Shown here: positions 1 to 8,120 of the stretch, one piece after another
Layout: every line of letters begins with the position of its first letter
Numbering within the stretch: position 1 is the stretch's first letter
DNA from: Acidobacteriota bacterium
GTDB lineage: Bacteria > Acidobacteriota > Terriglobia > Acidiferrales > UBA7541
NCBI GenBank assembly: GCA_003225295.1
Contig: QHYZ01000065.1
Location: 1 to 64,000 of the forward strand
DNA: 64,000 bases
Reading direction: 5' to 3'
The notes under the pieces: model-generated
The model's input: only the letters and a program-made list of their open reading frames with translations
The model's database searches: none
Told to the model about the DNA's origin: nothing
Made by a program: the position numbers and the translations under genes

Positions 1-772
1 GATAGCGCCGCGCCAAGTTTTGCAGAAAGGCCAAGTAGGTTTCGGCATTGAATACGCAGTCCCGCAGATAATGAAACCGTACCTTCCGCAACTCGATGGC
101 GCCGAGGATTTTGACGCTCTTTCGTTGCCCGGTAACGGGAATCTCGGGAGGATGACCGACGCGGCTCCAGGTGGCGTGCAGGGTGGAATCCTGGCGGAAG
201 CTGGCTTCATCCGTGAAAATTAGCGCCCAGTTTTTCTCTTGGGCTTTTTTTTTTAGCTTGGGATAGGTGTAGCGATGCCAGCGGTCCTGCTCGGTGGGAT
301 TGGCCCGAATCAGCACCCGATGGGGTCGTTGCACAGAAAAATGCAACTCATGAAGCAACTTGCGGACGTGTCCGGGATGATAATGAACCCCGAACTCCTT
401 CTCGATAACCCACGCGATCATAGGTGAAGTCCAGATTCCGGTGTCCAACCCATAAGCCACTGGGCCGCTGTCCAGAATGTCGCTCAATTGTTCCCGTTGT
501 TGCGGACTCAAGCTTGCGGGGCGGCCCGATCGATAGCCTTCGAGCAAACCGTCGACTCCGTGGACTTCATAGCGAGCGAGCCACTCGGAAACTTTGGACC
601 GCGGCGCTTGGAGAATGTTGGCTAGTTCGCTGCTAGTGCGACCTTGCGAGTTTAAGACTACCGCTCTAAGTCGTTTGGCAACGCGGTAAGCACCATCCCG
701 TTCCGCCTCTTTACTCAATCGGATCAAACGGCGAGAAGTATTCGGGCGCAGGTGCAGCAATCGAGGGAGCAT
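1..772 (-). CDS. IS630-family transposase, 3' part outside the window
   Basis: An open frame starts at an ATG at 772 and runs off the left edge (257 codons seen), so the C-terminus is missing. The N-terminal ~85 residues form a helix-turn-helix region (QGRTSSELANILQAPRSKVS) followed by LLEGYRSGRP, as in IS630 transposases. A DDE domain begins at about residue 185, where IFTDEASF supplies the first catalytic Asp (Asp188); the second and third acidic residues would lie beyond or near the edge. The reading contains an A10 run (251-260 region, minus strand) that stays in frame but is a possible slippage site. The element's right end probably lies at the TA around 838-842, where the integrase fragment begins; IS630 elements target TA. 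Family assignment is from recalled conserved blocks. Confidence 0.88.
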   Translation of the reverse strand, partial: MLPRLLHLRPNTSRRLIRLSKEAERDGAYRVAKRLRAVVLNSQGRTSSELANILQAPRSKVSEWLARYEVHGVDGLLEGYRSGRPASLSPQQREQLSDILDSGPVAYGLDTGIWTSPMIAWVIEKEFGVHYHPGHVRKLLHELHFSVQRPHRVLIRANPTEQDRWHRYTYPKLKKKAQEKNWALIFTDEASFRQDSTLHATWSRVGHPPEIPVTGQRKSVKILGAIELRKVRFHYLRDCVFNAETYLAFLQNLARRY

Positions 773-840
773 GGCAGTCCTCCGATGGAAGTATGCCATA
801 GTGCGAGTCGCTATGTCCCTTTATTTATGCGCACCTGTAT

Positions 841-1068
841 AGTAGGCACTCATTTTCAACAATTCTCATCGCCAATGGTGAAAACGTAAAGGTGGTCCAG
901 GAGCTGATGCGTCATGCCAGCAGCTGCTGCACGCTTGAGGTATATTCGCAAGCCCGAATCGTGGCCAAGCGCCAAGCGCAGCAGCTCGTGGTGCAAATGA
1001 TACTCCCCGAGGAGACCGATGTGCGGGAACCCCTGCTGGCGTGCGGCTCGCAAATCGACGGGCGGTGA
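841..1068 (+). pseudogene. Tyrosine recombinase (integrase) C-terminal remnant
   Basis: The plus frame reads RHSFSTILIANGENVKVVQ, then ELMRHAS and LEVYSQA, ending at TGA 1066-1068. This matches the last ~75 residues of phage/ICE-type tyrosine recombinases: the Arg of the HxxR box at 844-846, the ELMRHAS block, and the nucleophile Tyr in LEVYSQA. The codons before the Arg read YS rather than the usual HTF, and the next sequence leftward is the IS630 end. The gene is therefore interrupted or replaced upstream at this point. It lies 130 bp from a tRNA-Val fragment, the usual position for an integrase of a tRNA-targeting element. Whether the rest of the gene lies beyond the window's left edge cannot be told. 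Confidence 0.85.
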
Positions 1069-1141
1069 GCGGGTTTGTTCCGAGATTGCGGTCCTTGGGG
1101 TGAGTTGGCGAGTGGCTCGACCGACTTTTAGCAGCTCTTGT

Positions 1142-1250
1142 TGGAGCAATTTGGAGCAATGCAAAACGCCAGCCGCGTTCGTATGTTATTGAAGAATATG
1201 GTAGGCCCGTGGGGACTCGAACCCCAGACCTCTACCGTCAAGGTAGCAAG
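1142..1250 (-). repeat. Attachment site copy A: arm repeat plus tRNA-Val 3' fragment
   Basis: From 1196 the sequence matches the 3' half of the tRNA-Val gene at 40155-40231 (T-arm, variable loop and anticodon stem) through about 1248, with a 2-base deletion (GT) after 1238 that removes part of the anticodon. It has no acceptor 5' strand or D arm, so it is not a functional tRNA. Two tandem copies of TTGGAGCAA start at 1141 and 1151, giving TGGAGC at 1142, 56 bp before the ATGGTAGG core start at 1198. The same spacing occurs in copies B and C. Best read as the left boundary of the eCIS island and the tRNA-proximal end of the element carrying the integrase remnant. Confidence 0.85.
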
Positions 1251-1325
1251 GATAGGTATTACAATAGCTTACAAGACCGCGGGGACTGCCAAAGTACGCG
1301 GAAGTTCATATAAGACATACTTTTT

Positions 1326-1361
1326 GTGGGTTGGGTTGGGTTGGGTTAGGTTGTGGGTTGG
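1326..1361. repeat. GGGTT simple repeat tract
   Basis: A short tract of GGGTT units with imperfect copies (GGGTTAGG, TTGTGGGTTGG) on the plus strand, in a non-coding stretch between the island boundary and the decayed gene at 1502-1877. G-rich runs could form a quadruplex. Nothing links it to a function. The surrounding 1250-1500 holds no recognisable gene. Confidence 0.6.
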
Positions 1362-1501
1362 AAATAACCTTCATGCTTCTCGGAACGGGAAGCATCCGCG
1401 ATTTGCTTGTCCCATCACAGGGCTCACTGCAGGTATTTCCTTGCCCGAAAAAGATCGGCAGATATTGCTTGCCGCGATGGGCGCGCGGACGATACATCTC
1501 A

Positions 1502-1877
1502 TCACCGGTGACCTTCGGCATTTTGGGCCCTATTTCGGCAAGAAAAGCCCTGGTAATACTCCGCAGCGGCGAATTCCTTCTCGCGGTACTGCTCTACAGG
1601 CCGCACGTCAACGCTTGTTTTTGGAAGCAGTCCGAATAGCTTGGGAAGCTCTATCTGCTCGATGTAGTGGCGATAGGCGTCGAGTAACTGCTGCTGGGAC
1701 GTGGCAATTAGCTTAGGATTGCTCCTCACAGAAGCACGACAACTCTTGGATTGCTGAATGGCCGCGCGAAAGTCGGCGGCGGTGAGTTCTTCCCATTTGG
1801 TGGGGAGTTTGGATTGAGCGAGAAGGGAAAAGATAGCAAAGAGAGAGCAGTGGAGAAAAGATGAGTGCGCGCTTCAT
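1502..1877 (-). pseudogene. Decayed chimera: creatininase-like start joined to DUF885-like fragment
   Basis: An ATG at 1877 opens a signal-peptide-like start (MKRALIFSPLLSL). A frameshift near 1820 is needed to continue into AQSKLPTKWEELTAADFRAA, which resembles the beginning of secreted creatininase-family proteins. Without another break the same frame continues into RSNPKLIATSQQQLLDAYRH and LFGLLPKTSVDVRPVEQYR, which I recognise as a DUF885-type (secreted peptidase-like) segment, and then stops at 1502. Both halves are far shorter than their families. The likely history is a deletion fusing two unrelated genes, followed by a frameshift. It lies at the distal end of the eCIS island, where debris is common. 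Family names rest on memory. Confidence 0.6.
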
Positions 1878-1943
1878 GGCGATGCTTCCAGAACCGGGTT
1901 GCATTTTAGCTCTATTCCAATTCTGACGCAGCCGAACTGAGAA

Positions 1944-3008
1944 TCACGAAGAAGTTTTTGATTTTTGCGCTTGAGTTGGGTTTGTGGGTTGCGGTTGCGT
2001 GAACGCCGAGAGCGCGGCGACCAGAGTTTTTGAGTCAAGGGGGCGTCCCTCGTTCATCATCTTCATGAGCGGCTCTAGAATGGGCTTCCATTCCTCGGGA
2101 GGTTCGTCGCCTTGCGCGGATTGCAATGCGACGAGGGCTTGCTCAAAGGGCTGAAGGACTTGGGAGACATCCGCGCCCCGCGCCTGCATCTCGTGGCGGA
2201 GAGATTCCAAGAGCAGCCGCGGATCGACTGTGGTGGATTGGCCAAGCTGGGATTCCAGCTGCGCGCCGAGGGCGGCGAGGCGAGGGTCGGTGACGGCATT
2301 GCGGATCAAATCTTGAACCGCTTCCAATGCTGGAGCGACGGGAGTGTTTTGTGGAGGAGTCTGCCCGGGGGGTTTTTCACCGGGGATTAGAGTGCCGGCG
2401 TCGAAGCGGGCGCCGGGTAACACGGCGCCTTCCCAGATAACATTTTCGAGGATCGCACCACGGAAGTCTGCACCCTTAAGCGTGGAACCGGAGAAGTCGG
2501 CGCCGGTGAGATCGGCGCCGCGGAAGTCTGCGCCGAGCAGGCTGGCGTTGCACAGGGAAGCGCCAGTGAGGTCCGCACCACGGAACACCACGCCGTCGCC
2601 TTGCGATGCGGTGAGGCTGGCATTGCGCAGCAGGGCGCGGGCGAATACCGTCTCAGTGAGCCGCGCGCGCTCAAAGTTGGCGCCGGTAAAATCGGCACCT
2701 TCCGCCGTGCTATTTTCGACCCGTGCGTCATCGAAGCGGGCGCCCACGCCATGTGCGCCCTCCAAAGCGCATACGCGCAGAGTGGCACCGGACCAATTGG
2801 CGTCGTCGAACCGTGCGTTCTCCAGACGGCAACCCGTGAAGTGCACTCGACCCAGCTTCGCTCCGCGCAGGTCGGCCAAGCGCAGATCCAACGCGTCAGC
2901 CGTAAGCCGTGAGAGATCCGCGCTGGCGAGATCAGCACCTCCGAAGTCCAGGTTTCGGGCGCGCCGCTCATTCCTCGCGAACGACGCAAGTTGCTCATGA
3001 ACATTCAT
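1944..3008 (-). CDS. Pentapeptide-repeat protein, last gene of the eCIS operon
   Basis: The 354-residue product has about 35 consecutive pentapeptide units at residues ~20-210 (for example ADFRGADLTGADFSG, A(D/N)LxG pattern), which should fold as a right-handed four-sided beta-helix. The C-terminal ~140 residues lack the repeat and look helical, ending in a Thr/Gln/Pro-rich tail. The ATG at 3008 has GAGGAACA just upstream. It follows the DUF4157 effector after an 87-bp gap. Pentapeptide proteins can mimic DNA (gyrase protection) or act as structural or immunity factors. Its place beside a toxin makes immunity or cargo roles possible, but the sequence does not decide. Confidence 0.85.
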   Translation of the reverse strand: MNVHEQLASFARNERRARNLDFGGADLASADLSRLTADALDLRLADLRGAKLGRVHFTGCRLENARFDDANWSGATLRVCALEGAHGVGARFDDARVENSTAEGADFTGANFERARLTETVFARALLRNASLTASQGDGVVFRGADLTGASLCNASLLGADFRGADLTGADFSGSTLKGADFRGAILENVIWEGAVLPGARFDAGTLIPGEKPPGQTPPQNTPVAPALEAVQDLIRNAVTDPRLAALGAQLESQLGQSTTVDPRLLLESLRHEMQARGADVSQVLQPFEQALVALQSAQGDEPPEEWKPILEPLMKMMNEGRPLDSKTLVAALSAFTQPQPTNPTQAQKSKTSS

Positions 3009-3095
3009 GGCTGTTCCTCGAACCCCTTAGGATAGCACACGAGTTGCTGGTCGGGCCTTTTGCGCATGTCCTCCATGTCCTCCTCCGGAACGGAA

Positions 3096-6000
3096 TCACC
3101 GGTTTCCACGAGGTCCAGGAAATCCCTCGGGATGTTGCTGAAAATGCACGGTTCCGTCAGGCATAAACACTCGGGTCCCGTCCGGATCGGCTACGACCTG
3201 GGGAACGCCACGGTCAATCGCGCGCTGGCGAAACCAAGCTTGGCAGTCTGAACACATAGGCTTCGAAACGCCAACGGGATCGTCAGGGGAGAGAACGGCG
3301 GCCTGCTTCTCCGCGTGCGAGCCGCGAACCTTGCCCGCACTACCTGCGGTGGCGGAGCGGTCAAATTCATGTGGCTCAGGCGCTCGGCCAGCCTCGTGTC
3401 CTTCAGCCACCGCGCGCTCGGTGGCCTCTTCCGCCATCGGGAATTGCTTCGTTGGTTTGTAGCCGCTACGCGTCGGCGAGCTGCCTTCTACCCCAGCGGT
3501 AGTCTTCACCCCGGGGGCCTCGGGGAGATTCGCCAGCGCACGGCGGGCGGCCTCAATCGATTCCTGGTATTCGGGCAGATCCAGCGGGGCCTTTGGCGTC
3601 TCCGGAATCCGGCCGACAGGCTCCGGCTCAGTCGACGCGCCTCGCGCAGCGTGCTGCCTTTCGGCTTGAACTTCCAAAATATGCTTCTGCCTTAGTTGTC
3701 CCTTCGTAAGCCCTTTTTCAGACTCTGTGAGCGGCTCATCGAACAGTGCTTCTGCCTGTAGTGGCCCGGCGGTGGCCGGCACATCTGGTTCCAGGCTTCG
3801 CCCCAGCAAAGGATGCTCTTCGGCGGCTAGGCGCAGCCTGGCAGCGAGGTCGGTGATTTCGCGCTCGATTTCATTTTTCGTCAACTCGCCACGGTCGATC
3901 CTTTGCTCGAGGTCGGTTGCTTTAGTTCTGAGATCTTCCAACTGCCCATGCAGCTTAGAGTCAGGCTCGCCGAGGGCGGCTTGCATCTCGTCGATTCTTG
4001 CTTTCAGTGGGCCACACACACCGCTACACATCCCGACTTCGACGCCTTTGGAGCCACGACGGACATACATTTCGTGATCGTCAACGCCAACCTTCGTGGC
4101 GCTCTGGGGCTCCGGACCGATTTCCGGAACAACATCCGGCTCAGCGGCTGGACCTGATGGAGTTGTTGCTTCCGCCTCATGGACCGCGGCCGGAGAGGGA
4201 TGCTCCCCAGTGACTTTTGTCGCGGCGGATTCCACCGGTTCTGGTGTGACAGCAGCTTCGGGGGTAGCGGCGGGCGGCGTCGCAGCTTCAGGAGGTGGCG
4301 CGGCAGCTTTAGTTTCGGCCGGGGCCGGTGGTGTCGCTTCGGAGGGGGTTGCCTTTCCAGTTGATTCAGGCGGCGGTGGGGCAGCAGCGGGCTCGGGAGC
4401 TCGAGTGGGCCGGGTCCAATCCAGCGGTTCCTTGGATTCCTTTTGGGCGGTGGCTGCGTGCTGCTCCATCTTGGCAGCAAATTCGGAGGCGCGGGCAGAG
4501 GCTGCGCTTGGTTCGACTCCGCCGCCGAGTCTGGAAACACCTCCGGCTACTCCGCGGGCACCCACGGCAGTAACGCGCGCCTGGAAAGCCTGTACGCGCC
4601 GCGAACCGTGGAGAACAAGAGACATGGCGACGCCCTGAGCAAATTCGCCCCAATCGACGTGACCTGTGAGCGCCATCTGTTGGCCAATGTTCAGCAGCGA
4701 GTCAGAAGTGACATTCACGGCCGCACGAACGGCGAATTGTGCGCCGGCGCTCATGGCGAGGCGACCGCCAGAGAGAGCGGCATTCAATCCGGCGTTCACT
4801 CCAAGCCCGATCGCACCACCAGCTGCGCCGGTCAAGGCGCCGATCAACATGGCGTGCCCCAACCCTTTTGTTAAGCGCTGACCGCTGGCCCAATTTTGCA
4901 CAAGGGTCATGGCACCTGATGAGAGCGCGCCAACGATGGCGCCTCCAACGATCGCGCCAACCGCAGTAGCGACTCCGGCGCTCGCACCCAGGGCGGCTGC
5001 AGCTGCACCGACAGCGCCAATAACCGCCGGGCCGATCACCAGCGCGACAACAATGATGATCGCGATGATGAGGATGATGGCGACAACGCTCTTCCACGCG
5101 GGCTGTTCCTTGGAGGCGGCCAGGCGCGCCTGGAATGGAATACCTGTCTTTGTATCGTCGTCCAGACCGCCGACCTGTTTCTGGAAGTCCTGAGCGAGAT
5201 GTTGCTCGGATTGAGTGAGCGTGGCATCAATGGCAGTGAGCGTCTTGTCGCATGCATTCTGGAAGCCGATTTCGGCCTCCGTGAAACCTTCAGCGCCTGC
5301 GTCCGAAGTTTGCTGAGCTTGCTCTGCATGACGGTCACGCATCGTGCCGAATGTCGAAGCCGCGCCGGCGGCGAGGGAGTCCATCTGAGAGGAGAAAGTT
5401 TCACTCTGCGAGTTGATGCGATCGGAACTGGTCTTTGCGTCGCTATCGAGGGCGGCGAAGGCAGCGCTTCCTGATGCCTCTAACCGCGCCGTTGCACTGG
5501 TGATGCTAGCGTCAACGCAGGCGAGCAGAAGATCGATTCCACCATTGAGACCGACTGCAGCCTGGGCGAGAATTCGATCGAGGTCCTCGAGAGCAGGTGC
5601 CGGGCTTTCACCGAGGGTGGCGCGCAAGCCAGCCAAAGCGGATTCGACATTTTCGACAGCTTGAGCGACCGCTTCTTGAACGGCAGTCGCAGATGCGTAG
5701 GCCGCCTGCTCGACAGCAAGCTGCTGGAGGTAGCCCGTATCGTCGAGAGATTGCTTTCCGTCGTGCTCCAAGAGATCCAGCGCGGCGAGAGCCGACGATA
5801 AGCCACTAGTGATCGACGCAAGCATGGTGTGACGGGTGGCGTTGGCTTGGCCGATAGACTCTTCTCGACCAGCCTCCAAAGCGTCCATCAGGGTTGTGAG
5901 ACGATCGTCAACAGCCGTACGAGTGCGGCGGCCTGTGGCAATGATGCCGCAACGATCTTTTTTGCGCCCCTTCATGGCCTGAGCTGCCTGGTCGTTGGCC

Positions 6001-8120
6001 GTCTCGGTGAGACTCTTGCGATAGCCTTTGACAGTCTCGTTCGCGGCGTTGACCTCGGCTTGGGCACGACGATTTGTCAGATAGCCCGCAAAGAATCCGT
6101 CCTTCCACTCGGTGCCATCGGGGTTGTACTTCTTACATCCCTGATAGAATTCTGCGTATTGCTGGCCGCGAGCTTCGGCAAGATCGGCATACTCGGGGCC
6201 GAGAGCGACGTGGGCATCGTAGCTCTCCGAGTAAGTGGCATTTACCTCATCGAGCGAGGCGCTCTCAATTTCGTCGATGGCGCCGATGGATCCGTCATGC
6301 GAAGAAATTAAGGCATCAATAGCTGAGTCAGCCTGTTCGTTGATAGCAGCGACGGTTGCGTTGTGGTCCGCATGAACCTGGGCGCGCGCCGCGTCCGCAG
6401 TCGACAAAGCCTGAGCACGCGCGGTCTCGACATTCGCCGAGAGAACATCCTTCTGGTGCCCGATGGCCTCGCCGATATTCGACTTGATGACTTCGGCCGT
6501 TGCTCCAAATTGATCGGGAACAACGTCTGTAGCGAGTGTGAGACCTTCGAAAAGGCGTTGGGATGCGTTTCCAAAGAAATCGGAGACGCGGGCCTCCGCC
6601 GTCCGGTTCTGCTCCAAATCCCCTCCGGTGGAAGAATCTGAAAGGAATTGCACGGGTGCAGCCAAGGCGGTGATGCGAGGTGAGAGCGTACCTGTGAGGG
6701 CATCTGAGTCTGCGAATGAAGCGACTGCGTTATCGCGGCCAGCTTCCGCTTGGGCAATGGCATCCTCAAGCGGCGAAGGTGCATTGGCTGCAGCTTCGGT
6801 TCCGGACTGGATTTCTTCCTCGCCAAGTGGTGCGGTCTTCTGCGCTGCCTCTCCACTCGGCGGCGAGCCCGGCTTGGCGGAGGGAACAGTTGATGCAGCT
6901 GAGATTGCTTTCGACTCTCCGGCCGCAGAGGTTGAAGACAGAGGCGCTTGGGCGTTGACCGCTACCTCGATCGGGCAGATATCTGTTTCATCGGGCCGGG
7001 GAAGGTCGGGATGGACCTCTTCTTTGGCTTTTGTTGTGTCTGGGTCCTTGGGCTCCTCGTCACTATCATCGTCCGGTACAGGGTAGTCGGCGTTATAGCA
7101 GTAGGCCCGGAAGGACCCACCGGTACTTGTGTCTGCTTCAGTGCCGCCTACAGGTGGGGCAGGTTGTGAGGCTGGCGCCGGTGCTGCCCCTTTGTCCGCT
7201 TGAGCAATTGCGCTCTGAGCGACTTGCGATGCGCCCTGAGCTGGAGTAGCTCCCTCGCTGCGACCTCCAATTCCGATCGGTTCGGGTGCACTGCCGATTG
7301 TCGGACGCGTCATGGCGATCGGAGGTTCGGTTAGATGGAAAGCGTTGATTGCCAGGGCGTGTTGGACGACGGGTTCGGAGCCGCTTGGGTTGCTGGAGAT
7401 CGTGCGGTCGAGGATTGGCTCGGCGGATTCGCCACGGTCCACGGCATCGGCGACGGCGTCGGCTTGCCGTTCGTAGGCGTCCCCGGGGCGGCCGACTCCG
7501 CCGGCGAGCTTGGCGCCACTGCGCTGCTGAACGACGTGGGCGGCTTCGTGCGCGGCGAGTTTTACATCCGGTTCGCGGCGGAAACCGATCCGATCGCCGG
7601 CGGTGTACGCGAGTGCGCCCATGCTCGCGTTGGCGTGCGCGGCGGGGCCGCCAATCTCTGCTCTAGCGGAGCTGACATCGTGGCGGCCGAAGGAACTTTG
7701 AATTCGGTCAAGATGGGGCAGAGGTTGGCTCGCGCGTGCTACACCGGCTCGCGCGGTGCCGTGAACGGAAGCAGCCTGACCACCGGCCGCTTGCTTGTGT
7801 TGGACCTGTTCGTCCTCTTCTTCGCATGTGGCGCATTTCTTTTGGACTTGATGATCGGAGTGAGACTCTTCTTCACGTTTCTTGCGACACTCTTCACATT
7901 CGCCGGAAGAAAAACCTCCGCAATCGCACTTAAATTGGACGCCGGAATTCTCACTGGCGCCCGCTGCGATTTTCTTTTGAACTCCACCACCCAAGAATAG
8001 CGGGAGGCCGGCGGAGGCGCCGAGTGCGGCGGGGCGGGGCGCGCTTTCGGAGAAGGAGTCGGAGGCGGGTTTGCTGGCCTGCTTTTTTTCTTCCGACTTG
8101 GCGGTGAGGACGCCTTCCAT
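3096..8120 (-). CDS. Giant DUF4157 eCIS effector with deaminase-like C-terminus
   Basis: The ATG at 8120 overlaps the ATPase stop (TGATG) and gives 1674 residues. Residues ~64-100 are Cys-rich (CDCGG, CEECRKK, CATCEEE), a likely metal-binding segment. A DUF4157 peptidase-like domain follows, with HEAAHVVQQ at about residue 191. A long helical Ala/Asp/Glu-rich region spans ~250-1000. A very hydrophobic stretch at ~1005-1075 (IILIIAIIIVVALVIG, then Gly/Ala-rich) could insert in a membrane. A Pro/Ala linker and a coiled-coil-like region follow. The last ~75 residues hold HAEKQ (~1601) and PMCSDC (~1622), the HxE and CxxC zinc ligands of the nucleic-acid deaminase superfamily. DUF4157 proteins are known eCIS companions. 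I infer a cargo toxin: peptidase-like, translocation and deaminase modules. The substrate is unknown. Confidence 0.85.
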   Translation of the reverse strand: MEGVLTAKSEEKKQASKPASDSFSESAPRPAALGASAGLPLFLGGGVQKKIAAGASENSGVQFKCDCGGFSSGECEECRKKREEESHSDHQVQKKCATCEEEDEQVQHKQAAGGQAASVHGTARAGVARASQPLPHLDRIQSSFGRHDVSSARAEIGGPAAHANASMGALAYTAGDRIGFRREPDVKLAAHEAAHVVQQRSGAKLAGGVGRPGDAYERQADAVADAVDRGESAEPILDRTISSNPSGSEPVVQHALAINAFHLTEPPIAMTRPTIGSAPEPIGIGGRSEGATPAQGASQVAQSAIAQADKGAAPAPASQPAPPVGGTEADTSTGGSFRAYCYNADYPVPDDDSDEEPKDPDTTKAKEEVHPDLPRPDETDICPIEVAVNAQAPLSSTSAAGESKAISAASTVPSAKPGSPPSGEAAQKTAPLGEEEIQSGTEAAANAPSPLEDAIAQAEAGRDNAVASFADSDALTGTLSPRITALAAPVQFLSDSSTGGDLEQNRTAEARVSDFFGNASQRLFEGLTLATDVVPDQFGATAEVIKSNIGEAIGHQKDVLSANVETARAQALSTADAARAQVHADHNATVAAINEQADSAIDALISSHDGSIGAIDEIESASLDEVNATYSESYDAHVALGPEYADLAEARGQQYAEFYQGCKKYNPDGTEWKDGFFAGYLTNRRAQAEVNAANETVKGYRKSLTETANDQAAQAMKGRKKDRCGIIATGRRTRTAVDDRLTTLMDALEAGREESIGQANATRHTMLASITSGLSSALAALDLLEHDGKQSLDDTGYLQQLAVEQAAYASATAVQEAVAQAVENVESALAGLRATLGESPAPALEDLDRILAQAAVGLNGGIDLLLACVDASITSATARLEASGSAAFAALDSDAKTSSDRINSQSETFSSQMDSLAAGAASTFGTMRDRHAEQAQQTSDAGAEGFTEAEIGFQNACDKTLTAIDATLTQSEQHLAQDFQKQVGGLDDDTKTGIPFQARLAASKEQPAWKSVVAIILIIAIIIVVALVIGPAVIGAVGAAAAALGASAGVATAVGAIVGGAIVGALSSGAMTLVQNWASGQRLTKGLGHAMLIGALTGAAGGAIGLGVNAGLNAALSGGRLAMSAGAQFAVRAAVNVTSDSLLNIGQQMALTGHVDWGEFAQGVAMSLVLHGSRRVQAFQARVTAVGARGVAGGVSRLGGGVEPSAASARASEFAAKMEQHAATAQKESKEPLDWTRPTRAPEPAAAPPPPESTGKATPSEATPPAPAETKAAAPPPEAATPPAATPEAAVTPEPVESAATKVTGEHPSPAAVHEAEATTPSGPAAEPDVVPEIGPEPQSATKVGVDDHEMYVRRGSKGVEVGMCSGVCGPLKARIDEMQAALGEPDSKLHGQLEDLRTKATDLEQRIDRGELTKNEIEREITDLAARLRLAAEEHPLLGRSLEPDVPATAGPLQAEALFDEPLTESEKGLTKGQLRQKHILEVQAERQHAARGASTEPEPVGRIPETPKAPLDLPEYQESIEAARRALANLPEAPGVKTTAGVEGSSPTRSGYKPTKQFPMAEEATERAVAEGHEAGRAPEPHEFDRSATAGSAGKVRGSHAEKQAAVLSPDDPVGVSKPMCSDCQAWFRQRAIDRGVPQVVADPDGTRVFMPDGTVHFQQHPEGFPGPRGNR

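Noticed and set aside
1198-1248. Possible tRNA gene
   Set aside because: Only the 3' part is present, with a 2-base deletion in the anticodon; no acceptor 5' strand or D arm. The same holds for 37143-37188.
1138-1716. A 192-residue plus-strand reading frame
   Set aside because: It runs through the tRNA-Val fragment and the GGGTT repeat, and resembles no protein; the decayed gene is on the other strand.
2344-3000. Long plus-strand frame opposite the pentapeptide gene
   Set aside because: It is a mirror of the repeat's codon periodicity; the minus frame has the clear repeats and ribosome site.
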